DNA of 64,000 nt from positions 26,311,407 through 26,375,406 of the forward strand of contig NC_079515.1 of NCBI RefSeq assembly GCF_000801105.2. Reading direction: 5' to 3'. A program made the position numbers and the translations under genes. This document shows positions 37,037 through 48,109 of the stretch, one piece after another. The first letter of the stretch is position 1. The number at the start of each line of letters is the position of its first letter. The notes under the pieces were generated by a model that saw only the letters and a program-made list of their open reading frames with translations, made no database searches and had not been told where the DNA came from. The stretch comes from Raphanus sativus (Eukaryota > Streptophyta > Magnoliopsida > Brassicales > Brassicaceae).

Positions 37037-38413
37037 CAAATTTTAACGTAGTTTGTATGAAACCGCATTTATAGTTTTGAGTATATAATCCATAGATGTG
37101 CAATACTTTGTACGTACTTGCACAGTTTTAGTATGGTAATTTTGGTAATACAAAAATTATTTTGTTTACTATACAATGAATATATATAGTTCTTAACTAA
37201 ATTAGATATATAGTTATAAATAAATAATCATCTATAGTTATTAATTAAATTAAATATATAACTATAAATAAATAATATCCTTTAAAACTATAAATAAATA
37301 AATATAAAAAGTTTGGAGTCTTCGTCTTAGAGTCTGACTGGGGTAACCGTAATGGTTGCAGGTACGGTTTCGGGAGTTTGTGGATGTGGGTAATTGCGGT
37401 TTTAAGCATTTTTTAGAGATTGATACGACTGGTGTAGTGGTTAAAAATTAGTGCGTTTGTGGGACTCTCACGGCTGATTAACTACCAAATGCAACATATA
37501 TTAAATAATAAATTAATAATATTTTTATATAATTATAAAGTATTAAAAATCATAATATTATAATAATATATAAATTATATTTATAAAATCATACTATTAA
37601 ACTTTTAAAAATTATAGAAAATATTTTTTAAAGGTTTCTAATATAAATTAAAATATAATATGTATACTGTTTTCTGTGATTTTTTCAAAATGCCAACAAG
37701 CACTACTAAATAAAAAAACTGTGTTTGTGGGTGATAACGAATCATACCCTTAGTCTAAAAGACTACGATACGCAAACAATTGTATCTAGACATAGTATTA
37801 CACATTCTTTTTTGTAAATCATATTTTCAAAAACATAATATATATTAATGAGAACACATTATTCCACATAATATATTATATATACTATTAAATTACACAT
37901 ATCATCTTTAAATCTATTCCAAACAAATACTATATTTTGAAAAGAGAAACAAACGATAAAAATATTTAAAAAATTATACTGTGATTCAAAACAAAAATAG
38001 TGGTAGTTTTTTTTCAAATCAGTTTTGAATCAATAAAGATCACGAATCAAAATCTAGATACATTCATTAAAACCAAGGTATTAGACATATTCAAATTGGA
38101 TTAAGATCAAACGTTCAAATTTCTACATTTTAAATGTCAAATGTAGACTTTTTATTTAATATAGTGAATATTAACACAAACCTCCAGTTAAAAGAAATTG
38201 TCTAAAAGCGGTAGTTCAAAACTAAAATTGACACAATAGTTTTCTACAAATAATAAGGACCTACATATCTGAATGAAATAATTACTGTGTAGACTAATAT
38301 ACATTCGTATTTGACCTGCTCTTTTAGTTTTGTTTTTCTTTGTTTTTGGGTTAAAGTCTGAATTTTCTAGTTTTCACTCAGGTTGCACCAAAAATAAAAT
38401 CACTCCACATTAA

Positions 38414-38418
<5 letters not shown>

Positions 38419-38458
<40 letters not shown>
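38419..38458 (+). repeat. (CT)20 microsatellite in the NTT 5' leader or promoter
   Basis: Twenty uninterrupted CT units, 130 bp before the NTT start codon. Plant CT/GA tracts near starts bind BPC (GAGA-like) factors in other developmental genes; here that is inference. Confidence 0.95.
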
Positions 38459-38463
<5 letters not shown>

Positions 38464-38588
38464 GAAAAGGACCCCTCTCTCTCCCCATCCCATCACAATC
38501 TCCATCTTCATCTCCATCCTTGTGTCTTCTTGTATAAAGATAATCCCACAAGAGTGAAAACTATTCCCCCTCTTTTTTTCTCTTCACC

Positions 38589-40638
38589 ATGACTGATCCT
38601 TATTCCAATTTCTTCACAGGCTGGTTCAAGTCCAATCCCTTTCACCATTACCCTAATTCCTCAACTAACCCTTCTCCTCCTCCTCCTCCCTCTTCTTTCT
38701 TCTTCCCTCACTCCAGCAACCTCCACCGTCCACCGCCAGAACCAACTCCTCCTCCTTCCCCTCCTCTCCGTGAAGCCCTCCCTCTCCTCAGCCTCAGCCC
38801 CGCCAACAAACAACAACACCACCATGACCATCAAATTCAAGAACTACCTTCAATCTCCATGGATGTTGACTACGATCATGATCATCACCATCAAGATAAT
38901 CATAACCTCGATGACCATGACCATGACGTCACCGTTGCTCTTCACATAGGCCTTCCGAGCCCTAGTCCTCAAGAGATGGCCTCTTTGCTCATGATGTCTT
39001 CCTCCTCCTCTTCCTCCAGGCCCACTACTCATCATCTTGAAGACATGAACGACAAGAAAGATCTCGACAACGACTACCATCACGGTGGCGCCGGAGGAGG
39101 AGAAGATGACGATGAAGATTCAGTCGGTGGAGACGGCGGATGTAGAATAAGCAGACTCAACAAGGGTCAATATTGGATCCCTACACCTTCTCAGATTCTC
39201 ATTGGCCCTACTCAGTTCTCTTGTCCTGTTTGCTTCAAAACCTTCAACAGATACAACAACATGCAGGTTCTTAAATCTAAACTCGCTCTAATCTATTTCT
39301 ATATATGTATGTTAACATATGCATATGTTTTGAAATATTCGTTTTCTTTCTTCATTTTCTGACTAAAACCAAAAGGTAAAAACCAAAGAAATTTTGTTTG
39401 CTCACTAAGTTTCCTCGAAAAGACAAAAAAGAATAGTCTTCACCTTTAATCTGTGCACGTATATGTATACTGTTTTCAAATCTATTAAATAACGTAGTCT
39501 TTGCTTGCTGATGCATGAATAAATCATTGCATTACAAAGAACCGAGAGACTTGAGACTGTGAACACTGGGACTGAGATTTAACAAGACAGTAAATGTTCT
39601 TTATGTCTTTAGTACTTTCAGAGTCTCTGTGTCTTTGCAAGTGTGCCATCCTTTTTTTGTATGAGAGTCTTTTAATGTCTAACGTGTAAAATAACAGTAC
39701 TCATACGATTTCAGATACCTATATATTTCCAATAAGTAAATGGCTTCATTTTCTCTTTATATGAGTTTGATAAGATCTTGTAATGAACATGAACTATATA
39801 AGATGTGTGCAAAAAAAAGGACATGAACTAAGCATCTTGCTTTTTTGTTTACCCTTGATTATTTTGTTTTCCCTAAGCATGCATTTATATATCTTATTAT
39901 CAACTCTTTTAGTTTTTAGTATATTTCTATATTTATCACATTTTAGCATTTGTGTAACACTTTTGTTGCTGAATAAAATCTTCTTGACTTTTACATATAT
40001 AAACTTCAAGGTTAATATGCTAGTTAATCTATGTATGGTGGTTAGAATTATCATAACATCTTAGAGTAGACACATGTTACCAAAATGGGTAATAAAACAT
40101 AATTCCTTATCAACTTTTCGGACATACTATGAGTTATTCAAACCCTGCATGATCATATATATGCACACACGCGATTTGTTTACAGATGCATATGTGGGGA
40201 CATGGATCACAATACCGAAAAGGACCCGAATCTCTAAGGGGAACGCAGCCAACTGGAATGCTGAGGCTTCCATGCTACTGCTGCGCACCAGGCTGTCGCA
40301 ACAACATTGACCATCCAAGGGCAAAGCCTCTGAAAGACTTCAGAACACTTCAAACACATTACAAGAGGAAGCATGGAATCAAGCCTTTTATGTGTAGAAA
40401 ATGTGGAAAGGTTTTCGCGGTCCGAGGGGACTGGAGAACACATGAGAAGAATTGTGGTAAGCTTTGGTATTGTATTTGTGGATCTGATTTCAAGCACAAG
40501 AGATCTCTGAAAGATCACATCAAGGCTTTTGGAAATGGCCATGGAGCTTATGGCATTGATGGGTTTGATGAAGAAGATGAACCTGCCTCTGAGGTAGAAC
40601 AATTAGACAATGATCATGAGTCAATGCAGTCTAAATAG
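38589..40638 (+). CDS. NTT: WIP-family C2H2 zinc-finger transcription factor NO TRANSMITTING TRACT (WIP2)
   Basis: Two coding exons, 38589-39266 and 40186-40638, join to 376 residues (Arabidopsis NTT is about 383). In Arabidopsis this nuclear factor controls transmitting-tract and replum development and root distal stem-cell identity. The N-terminus is low-complexity: proline runs (about residues 29-60) and His/Asp-rich stretches (about 77-120 and 150-175). The WIP domain begins near the end of exon 1 ([20 protein letters not shown]). The first finger is split by the intron, [15 protein letters not shown] joining MHMWGH. The others are [11 protein letters not shown]...[27 protein letters not shown] and [21 protein letters not shown] 919-bp intron separates the exons. 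The start is in good context just after CTTCACC. Intact. Confidence 0.96.
39797..39820 (+). mobile_element. Micro-insertion candidate in the NTT intron
   Basis: ACATGAACTA is repeated at 39787-39796 and 39821-39830 around a 24-nt A-rich insert (TATAAGATGTGTGC-A(8)-GG). The short repeat and the bases after the A-run make this weaker than the others. Confidence 0.4.
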
Positions 40639-41045
40639 TTATAAATTAATATACGTACTTAGTTTCTCAGTATATATATTAATTCTAAGAATGCCTAAAT
40701 CTATGGACCACGTTTTGATGGAGGTAGGGCTTCTCTAGTAAGAGCTATATGATCATCTAAGTGGTCATATAAAAAAATGATCAGGATCACTTGGAAAATT
40801 TCAAAAATGTTTCTCTAGTTTTCTACTTAAATTTGTTACAAATGAATGTATAACTCCAACTAATGAGGTTGTCCACGTTATCTACTTGTTTATGTATTAT
40901 TTTGGATTTAATTTACTTTTCGTTTCGAAGGAAATAAATCATAAACGTTTGACCTATATTTGCTAGGATAGTAAAATACTACAAACGTAGATGCTATCCA
41001 TTCATGCCTGCATTATGTTAAGAGTTTTCTTTAAACCGGGTTTCG
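40639..41045. other. NTT 3' region, no gene
   Basis: Probable NTT 3' UTR and AT-rich spacer. It ends in the left target-site duplication of the adjacent SINE. Confidence 0.5.
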
Positions 41046-41212
41046 TAGCCTGGTGGTAATGGAACCTCGGCTGAGGTGCCCGCCACCCAGCTTCGAAACC
41101 CGGCCACAACGATTTAACATCCTTACTGCTGGGGCGCTGGACCCCTTCGGGGGATATTTGGGAAAGTGGCTGCCCAGAAACCAGAGATATCAAAAAAAAA
41201 AAAAAAAAAAAA
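41046..41212 (+). mobile_element. tRNA-derived SINE with 16-bp target-site duplication
   Basis: AAGAGTTTTCTTTAAA is perfectly repeated at 41030-41045 and 41213-41228. The element starts CCGGGTTTCGTAGCCTGG; it has an A-box-like TAGCCTGGTGG and a B-box GCTTCGAAACC, and ends in a long poly(A). It fits the Brassicaceae SB-type SINEs transcribed by RNA polymerase III. It is not a functional tRNA: no cloverleaf, and the body is unrelated beyond the boxes. Confidence 0.88.
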
Positions 41213-41228
41213 AAGAGTTTTCTTTAAA

Positions 41229-42902
41229 TATATAATATATTCTCTAGATCATAATGAATATTTCCATAATTTAATTCGAGTAATAAACAGATTCTTTTCT
41301 TTCTTTCTGAAAGACAGTTGCTTTCTAGTGGTGTTATCTTTGAATATATTATTTAATAGTACTTAAATAATGCTACTTAATTGTCTAGTGATATCATGGA
41401 GAATAATGAGAGAATGGACACTGGAGAATATTACTACTCAATTGCAAAACTTTCTTAGGAAGATCAAATATAAAGTTATAGTTTATCATACTTCATTTAT
41501 TGTTTTATAATGATGTGATGATGCTATGCGGATGCCATATGGTTGAAATATATTATAATACGTATATGTATGTGGATCTTTTGTGATAGTTATCTTTTTA
41601 TATGGTGCTCTAAGAATCAAATAGATACTTTAATCGTTTGCCAAATTAAAATACCTTGTGTATATTTGTCATATTTACGATCCCTAATGCATAGTTGACT
41701 GTCTTACGCTAATGCCAATGCCAAGAAACTCATTAATTCACTGATCAACGCAAAGAAAATTTTGAATTTAAATGGTCACAAATACTCAAAAATGAAAATT
41801 TAAAAAACTTGCATATGTTTTTCTCCGGAAAGATTGCTATTTTGTATATATATTTGATTAATCTATATATATATATATAACGAATAAATAATGATGTATA
41901 ATACTGTTATTCTAACATTTTTTCCTTGTGCTAAAGCATGTAATTATATATATATATATATATGCTCAATCAGTTTTTGTTGGTTTCTTTTCGGTACAAT
42001 TAATAATCACCTTATTAAATTTGCATTTGGTAAATTAAATGCAGCTCCTAAAGCCAATTCTTTATCTTGATAAGAAACAAATCATACTACCGGACTGCAA
42101 GTGATTTTCTTGTTATTCTAGTCACTGTTTTTGTTGTGTGTCAGTTTGTTGTAGTGTTAGAATTCAAGATCCAATTTGGATCTGATTGTGTAACTAGGAT
42201 TACAGTTAAAGAGAGGCTTTTCCTCCAGTAAAGAGCTTTTTCAATATGCTCTCTTTTTTTCTTTTCCACCTTTTGTTAGTGGAGAGATATATTTGCTCGT
42301 TGAAAGAACATCAGACCTCTTTATCTATACATGATTCACTTTATAATTTATCTTAAAACTCGAAACCAAACGATTATCTCTTTATCGAGGCTTATATATA
42401 CATAGATATTGACCTAATTTCTTTTGTGTATAAAAGTATGAGTGAACAGTGAATATTCCTTTATTGCTGCATATGCATACGTATGCATGCAGTCATGTGT
42501 ATACACATTTATTTATAAAAATAAGGGAAGTGGATACACATGTATGAATGTACACGAAGATGATGATAAATGGGTGAAGAAGGGGCAAAAAGTAATGTAA
42601 AGGAGAGTGATAAAAGACAAAAGAGAAGAGAGTGGAGCCCTAAGGGTGTGATGGGTTGGGCAGATTTGGGAGCAAAGATTGATGGTATCAACAGTTCTTT
42701 TTTCCCTCTCTCTCACTTACTGTTATTTGATTTGACATCTCATTTTTTCTTTGACCATCTCTCTCTACCTACACACTCACACAAATGACATAACTTTCAT
42801 AACTCCTCCAATTAAAACCCACATGATTTGCTTCTTTTATATTCATTTCATATTCAAGGTTATCATAATACGGTGATTTACGAAGCTCGGTTTTGTAGTG
42901 AG
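41229..42902. other. AT-rich intergenic spacer
   Basis: Microsatellite-like (TA)n tracts at about 41865-41880 and 41945-41963. No ORF or RNA gene that I can support. Confidence 0.5.
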
Positions 42903-42982
42903 TGATGTGTTGGGGAGGAATTTAACATTCCTCACAAGCCCCTTCGAATAACGCAATTTCGCCCATTAACATCAGGAGTTCA

Positions 42983-44780
42983 TTTGCATAATGTAAGAAA
43001 AAAAGAAGAGATAAGAGTGCGTTCGCCCTAGAGAGAACATAGCAGCACCACCGCCGCCGTTTTCACATCTCGACGCCGGTGAGGCCCATGGTCGCCGGCG
43101 TCGGGCCCGTGGCTCCTTAACGCTCTGTCTCTTCATCATCTTCAACGTCCTCGTCGCTCTCTCGTTCAAGATCGTCCCCGCTGCTCTTCTGTTCCAGTTC
43201 GTCCCCGTCGGATCTGCAGCTGGCTCGTGCAGCTTGGTCGCAAGCACCACCATGAAAACCACCGGTGGCCCTAGCGTCAGCTCCTCTGAAGGCCACTGTG
43301 TCTCCCCTGTTCAACGTAAAACTCCCCATTACCGTTTCTCTGTTTGGAACAACAGATCTGAGAGTTGGATCTCTCGGTTAAAAGATCCTCGCCGTTTTCA
43401 GCTCCTCCCCTCCACGGTGATACCACCCGCTCTCCCCTTCATCTCAACCAACGAAAAATCCTCCACCGTCTTCCCACACCTACGGGGCGGAGCCGACACC
43501 ACCACTACGCCGAGTGCTCTGTTTCCGTGCTTCCTCAAAAGAGCCAAATCTGAGTTTGGGGTCACAAGAGCCATATCTACTAAGATTGAGGGCACAGGAG
43601 AAAGATCTAACCGGTTCGAGCCTCCACCACTCCACGTCAGTCCTCCCATCTACGATTCCCCTCCGACACCGCAAACCACTACCTCCGTTCTTCGAGCAGT
43701 CGTGATGTCCTTCATTCTTTGGCTAGAGATAGGTTCTACTATCTCCGGTAAATCATACGCGTCCGGTCCGCGACTGCTCTCCGATCCCGTCCAACTCCAC
43801 TGTCACATCTCCTTCAACACCACAGCCACCGTCAAGCTTCGTCACTTCAACACCATCGTCTCAGGATCTACTGTGCAAGAGTGTGGACTCGCCAGAGTTG
43901 TAAGTTACCACGTTATCGTTGCGACTCCAACATACTACGCCGTCTCAAGCATCGACGGTTCTTCACAGATTCGGTTCTACAGTTATCCCATCATGCTCGT
44001 TGTTGCCAAAACTACTGTGCAAGAGTGTGGAGGCGTCAGATTTGCTCGTTATTACGTCAACGTTGCGCCTCCATCACATTACACCATCTCAAACGTCGAT
44101 GGTTCTTCACAGAGTAGCGACCTTCATAGCGGAGCTGTTACACAGAGACCCACCCACCCCAAAGCTTTTTACCTCTTATCCGATGTTTGCTCACACACAC
44201 TCTGGTTGATCGAGAGTGATGACTGTTTGCTTAGGTCTTCGGTTACAACTTGTTGGGCTCGACAGGGTAATGTTGAGTTCCGAGGTTTGGACCCAATTAA
44301 ACCTTCAGCATTGTCATCAAACCTCATTTCTCCAAGCGCCTCTCGGGAGGTGAAGCTAGAGCTTGAGATTCACCTAGTCTCTTCGGTAAGCCCTATCGAG
44401 TTCAAAGTTGATCGTACTTATTTCAGCGCCAAATCAAGTCATATAGGACTTTGTTCTCTTGATATTGTCTACGGATCTGGAGCTTCTCACCTAAAGTTCT
44501 TGCCAATCATCAGTGCGACCTCTCCACATAGGTGTTTCAACGTCGTTTACGACTATCAATTGTTCTTTCGAACAATAGCCATGGGATCAAAAGTGAAGCT
44601 TCTCCTTGGGTTTCTTCATTTCGCTGAGCGTGACTCGCCCCTATATGGTTCTATTTCTAGTTGTTATTTATGGTTTTGTAGCTTCTTTCTACCGTCGAGC
44701 AGAGCTCCGGAATTTTATGTTTCAGTTGTAAACGTCGCTCTTTGAGCCTTCTTAATATAAATTTGTGTTACAAAAAAAAA
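42983..44780 (+). mobile_element. Poly(A) retroposon of unknown family with 15-bp target-site duplication
   Basis: AACATCAGGAGTTCA is perfectly repeated at 42968-42982 and 44781-44795. The 1.8-kb insert is GC-richer than its surroundings and ends in a poly(A) run, so it was inserted by target-primed reverse transcription. It has no reverse transcriptase and no LINE domain that I recognise, so it is non-autonomous or a processed gene copy. The perfect duplication suggests recent insertion. Confidence 0.85.
43252..44745 (+). CDS. Unrecognised 497-residue ORF carried by the retroposon
   Basis: The first in-frame ATG is at 43252 (MKTTGGPSVSSSEG); an upstream in-frame TTG at 43234 is less likely. 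It runs uninterrupted to TGA at 44743-44745, about 35 bp before the poly(A). I recognise no domain. The N-terminal half is Ser/Pro/Thr-rich. Residues about 207-242 and 255-290 are a diverged in-frame tandem repeat (TVQECG...IDGSSQ and TVQECG...VDGSSQ), 48 codons apart. The rest is Ser/Leu/His-rich with no clear signal peptide or membrane segment. It could be a true element protein, a retrocopy of a host gene, or a chance ORF in GC-rich retroposon RNA (for example a Sadhu-like element). Confidence 0.45.
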   Translation: MKTTGGPSVSSSEGHCVSPVQRKTPHYRFSVWNNRSESWISRLKDPRRFQLLPSTVIPPALPFISTNEKSSTVFPHLRGGADTTTTPSALFPCFLKRAKSEFGVTRAISTKIEGTGERSNRFEPPPLHVSPPIYDSPPTPQTTTSVLRAVVMSFILWLEIGSTISGKSYASGPRLLSDPVQLHCHISFNTTATVKLRHFNTIVSGSTVQECGLARVVSYHVIVATPTYYAVSSIDGSSQIRFYSYPIMLVVAKTTVQECGGVRFARYYVNVAPPSHYTISNVDGSSQSSDLHSGAVTQRPTHPKAFYLLSDVCSHTLWLIESDDCLLRSSVTTCWARQGNVEFRGLDPIKPSALSSNLISPSASREVKLELEIHLVSSVSPIEFKVDRTYFSAKSSHIGLCSLDIVYGSGASHLKFLPIISATSPHRCFNVVYDYQLFFRTIAMGSKVKLLLGFLHFAERDSPLYGSISSCYLWFCSFFLPSSRAPEFYVSVVNVAL

Positions 44781-45233
44781 AACATCAGGAGTTCAGTCAA
44801 ATTCAACTCAGCTTATAAGGTCGATCGATCGACTCAGGTTTTCGTTGGATCGACTTGGCTTTATGGACGAGATCGACTAACCTGATCAGCGTCGGCTCGA
44901 AGAGTTTTCGTTCTACTCGAAGCCTATTAGGGTATAGGCTCAGGCCTGACCCCCTAAGAACGAATACGTCTTAGGGCGAATGGATGAGAAGAGAGCCGAG
45001 ACTATAAAATCTGGACCAACCACAAAATACTGATGGCAATATCTAGGATTTTACCAATCAATCGAGCTGTTTTGTGTTCTCGCCGGTGCTTTTAACAAAA
45101 CTCCGACATTCTTTTTTTTTATCTCTTTGTAATCCGTTTGTTACCATATACTGATCAATAAAATGTCTTTAAAGAACCCACAATCGAGTTTAGTTTCATT
45201 TCATTCGACCTAACCAAATTCGGATTCAAGATG

Positions 45234-47045
45234 ATGATATAATATGGTGTATGGATTGTTATTACATTGTCACAGGCAGCAATTAAACAGACTGAAAAGA
45301 ATATAGACGCACATCCTTAAATAATGTAGGATTCAGACGACATTTATTACCAATCAATTTCCTACCCCTTTGCTGGGAGATATAGACAATCCCTACCTAT
45401 CTTCCTTTGACCCCTCTCATCTTCTCAACACTTCTCCACATTTGTCTACCTATAAACACTTAAGTGGTTCCTATTGAACGCTGTTATGTCATATCTTACA
45501 TGCGCCTCATTCGTAGTTTACAAATAACATGCAAGTAATAAAAGTATTTTCGGAGTCTATGTATTACTAGTTTTTTTTTTTAGTTACATAATAAATATCA
45601 AAGCATGTCCAATAATTTGTAAACCTGAGGTTGATTAAATAAATACAAAATATGTTTTCCTTTTGATATAAGTTTATAAATAAACATAGTTAATAAAAGT
45701 AATATTAAGTTCAATTAGAAATTTTACAAGTTAAGAACATTGCTATCTAAAGTTCTAATCTACTTAGAAACTTATATCTAGTTGAAGGGTACACATGCTT
45801 TATGTATTAAAATACATAACAAATAGTAACATTAAAATGGGAAAATTAGTGGTATATACTCCCTTTGGTTCTTAAAATATGTCACTTAATATTTTTTTGG
45901 TAGGTAATTTTTTTTTTGTAAATTCGATGCAATTTACTTACTTTTATTTTAATATTAGTTACAAAATGTATTAATTTTATAAATAAATTATATTTTCTCC
46001 AATACTATTGGTTAAAACAAATGTCATTATCGAAAAATTAAATGTATTTCAATCTTTTTTTTAATATGTGTAAAAAATATTTAAATGATAAACGGATGAA
46101 GTACCGATTAAATAATTTTTGAATCTCCAAACTGTCTATGTGAGTGTGCAAAAGACATTTTCAAAATTCGAGCTATATGTATATTCCTGCTGTTGCTGGA
46201 AAGAATCCGAACATTGGACTTCACTTTGTTCGGGAATTATGCTGTTACATTAACTAACATGTACATTCATAAAACCTAAGTTTATACATTGGTTGTTTTA
46301 ACGTATGAAATGTTTCTTGTCTGAGAAAAACTTCAATGAAGCCTTAAAATCTGCTTTTAAAATCCCGAAGCTATATATTCTACTGGATTCATTAAACGAA
46401 ATTTGAAGTACTTTACAATTTCCTATAATCATGTCGAGAAATGAAAATGTTAAATTAGTTGCTCAAATTTATTTATTTATTTACTGTTCATATTCCAAGG
46501 CTGATCTGAAGGAGACAGCTTTGTCTGCCGTGGCTCAAATCTCCATCTCCCTTACATTTAATTTAATTTAGTGGACACACACGTATATGTTATAGTACAC
46601 AGTTTAGATTTGAATTTTTCCTATGTAAGAAAATTATTTATTTAACGTATTCGTTTTGTCTATACATCCACGTAAAGATCTAACGAAATCGTCAACGAAG
46701 GAAACATATAATGAAGTATACATAAAGAAGATTAATGTAGCTATGTATGATTTTCGACAACTTTTGTTTAAAGAAGGCCCCAACGTGCAAAAGAAAAAGG
46801 GAGAAAGAGGCCAAATTGAGCTTGCCTTATGATTAATCACGGGTACCTCAAAAGAGAAAACAAAATAAACTAATTTCATATTTTTCGTAATGGTCATATA
46901 AGTATAAATTGTACTAAGAACAACATATCTCGATATTTAATTAAAAATTTAAATTATTTTACACTCGAATTAGTATAGCACAATACATATTAGGAACACA
47001 AAAAGAAGATGAATACAAGATGGAACTCGGTAATATATAGGTATT
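45234..47045. other. AT-rich spacer containing one MITE
   Basis: Apart from the MITE at 45859-46101 I see no gene. A minus-strand ORF at 46634-46897 has no recognisable motif. Confidence 0.45.
45859..46101. mobile_element. Stowaway-type (Tc1/mariner) MITE
   Basis: The left end CTCCCTTTGGTTCTTAAA and the inverted right end CTTCATCCGTTTATCATTTAA are degenerate terminal inverted repeats of the common plant CTCCCTCCGT type. TA flanks both sides (45857-45858 and 46102-46103). It is 243 bp, AT-rich and non-coding. Confidence 0.72.
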
Positions 47046-47060
47046 ATATATGTATGTGCC

Positions 47061-47195
47061 TCGGACAAGCTTGCTCATGGGGCAAGGAGTTCACCATCAG
47101 CTAAGTTATATGTCGATTCGATCCCTCCGGTTTGGCTCACTGAATCGGTGGAATCACGATAGAGTAGTTTTATTGTTGTCAAAAAAAAAAAAAAA
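47061..47195 (+). mobile_element. tRNA-derived SINE with 15-bp target-site duplication
   Basis: ATATATGTATGTGCC is perfectly repeated at 47046-47060 and 47196-47210. The body begins TCGGACAAGCTTGCTCATGG, contains a B-box GATTCGATCCC, and ends TTATTGTTGTC followed by poly(A). It differs in sequence from the SINE at 41.0 kb, so it belongs to another family or subfamily. Confidence 0.85.
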
Positions 47196-47749
47196 ATATA
47201 TGTATGTGCCTTTTAATGCATCCCCTAAACCAAATTTTCATATACGTGTAGTTTAATTAATAGTTTGTTTTAAATCATATTCAAGATTTTTTTTTCAAAA
47301 ATATCATATAGTCGGACCCTTGCGTGTTTTTTTGTATTTCATCTGAACAACTTAAACCAGCTTGACTCTTTTTAAAACTAGATGTTCACCTCCATTATTA
47401 GTCGAGCGCTATAGAACATTGATGTTATTAGCAATAGTATGATCCATTTTAGCGAAGAAATTATGATGGATACTTTTGTAACATTTTTTTCTTCTTGTTA
47501 CATTAATACTATATTATATAATCGTTAGAGTTGTGGTCTTGTTGGCTCGTGATCATTGTCCGAGCGTGTTCTTTTGTCCATATTCTTTATTTGATCAACT
47601 TTATTTTTTCTACTCCTGTTAAAGCTATTTGATCATCATGCTTGTAGATTCTCCAAGTTGTATGTAGTGTTGGGTTTCTTTCACCAGCGAATATTATCCC
47701 AAGGAAATATAATAGTTTAAGAAAACAATACTAAGATACGCTTTTCTAT

Positions 47750-47760
47750 TAGTGAAAAAA
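47750..47760 (+). mobile_element. Micro-insertion with 17-bp direct repeats
   Basis: 47733-47749 and 47761-47777 match at 16 of 17 positions. The 11-nt insert is TAGTG-A(6). Confidence 0.55.
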
Positions 47761-47907
47761 AAGATACACTTTTCTATCAAGTTTTATTTTTCTAGAAATA
47801 CTAATTACCCTTTCAACAAACACAAGCAATATCGAAACCTCTTTATTAAGGGGGGAGGTTATAAAAATAGTTTTCATACATAGTATGATAAACTAAAGAA
47901 CAATTAA

Positions 47908-47929
47908 ATGCCTTAAGTCAAAAAAAAAA
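47908..47929 (+). mobile_element. Micro-insertion with 18-bp target-site duplication
   Basis: AAACTAAAGAACAATTAA is perfectly repeated at 47890-47907 and 47930-47947. The 22-nt insert reads ATGCCTTAAGTC-A(10), which resembles the LINE 3' tip. Confidence 0.78.
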
Positions 47930-48109
47930 AAACTAAAGAACAATTAATTATCGTGAAATTGATAGTTACACGAAAACCAAACGGTACTAAATTACAACAC
48001 ATATTAACACTTTTTGCGACATGGGTCATTTCTAATTTATCGTCGTATATTTGGTCTATAGATGAGTATGTATAATAAGTTTGATCCATAGATGAGTATA
48101 TACATATAA

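Larger units (their letters stand above)
29505..38588. other. 9-kb gene-free, AT-rich region (NRPA1 3' end to NTT promoter)
   Basis: 29505-29760 is probable NRPA1 3' UTR. The rest is strongly AT-rich with only short, featureless ORFs. I see no tRNA, rRNA, CRISPR or coding transposon. It contains four of the poly(A) micro-insertions listed separately and probably distal regulatory sequence of NTT. A GC-richer block at about 37330-37500 looks MITE-like, but its ends could not be resolved. Confidence 0.55.
42908..45228 (+). mobile_element. Probable solo LTR, split by a nested retroposon
   Basis: Removing the insertion at 42983-44780 and one copy of its duplication leaves about 510 bp running from TGTTGGGGAGG to ...CGGATTCA, with LTR-like TG...CA ends. 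A TATAAAA-type box (about 45004) and a late AATAAA (about 45158) fit an LTR promoter and polyadenylation site. Flanking pentamers TGATG and AGATG match at only 4 of 5. No gag/pol or primer-binding site is seen beside it, so a solo LTR is inferred. Confidence 0.42.
47211..48109. other. AT-rich spacer
   Basis: No gene. Two of the poly(A) micro-insertions (47750 and 47908) lie here. Confidence 0.5.

Noticed and set aside
37330..37770. hAT-like MITE suggested by a GC-richer block and a distant ACCCTTAGT-like end
   Set aside because: I could not find matching terminal repeats or a clean 8-bp duplication.
41046..41130. tRNA gene (A- and B-box-like sequences)
   Set aside because: Followed by unrelated body and poly(A), and flanked by a 16-bp target-site duplication; it is a SINE.
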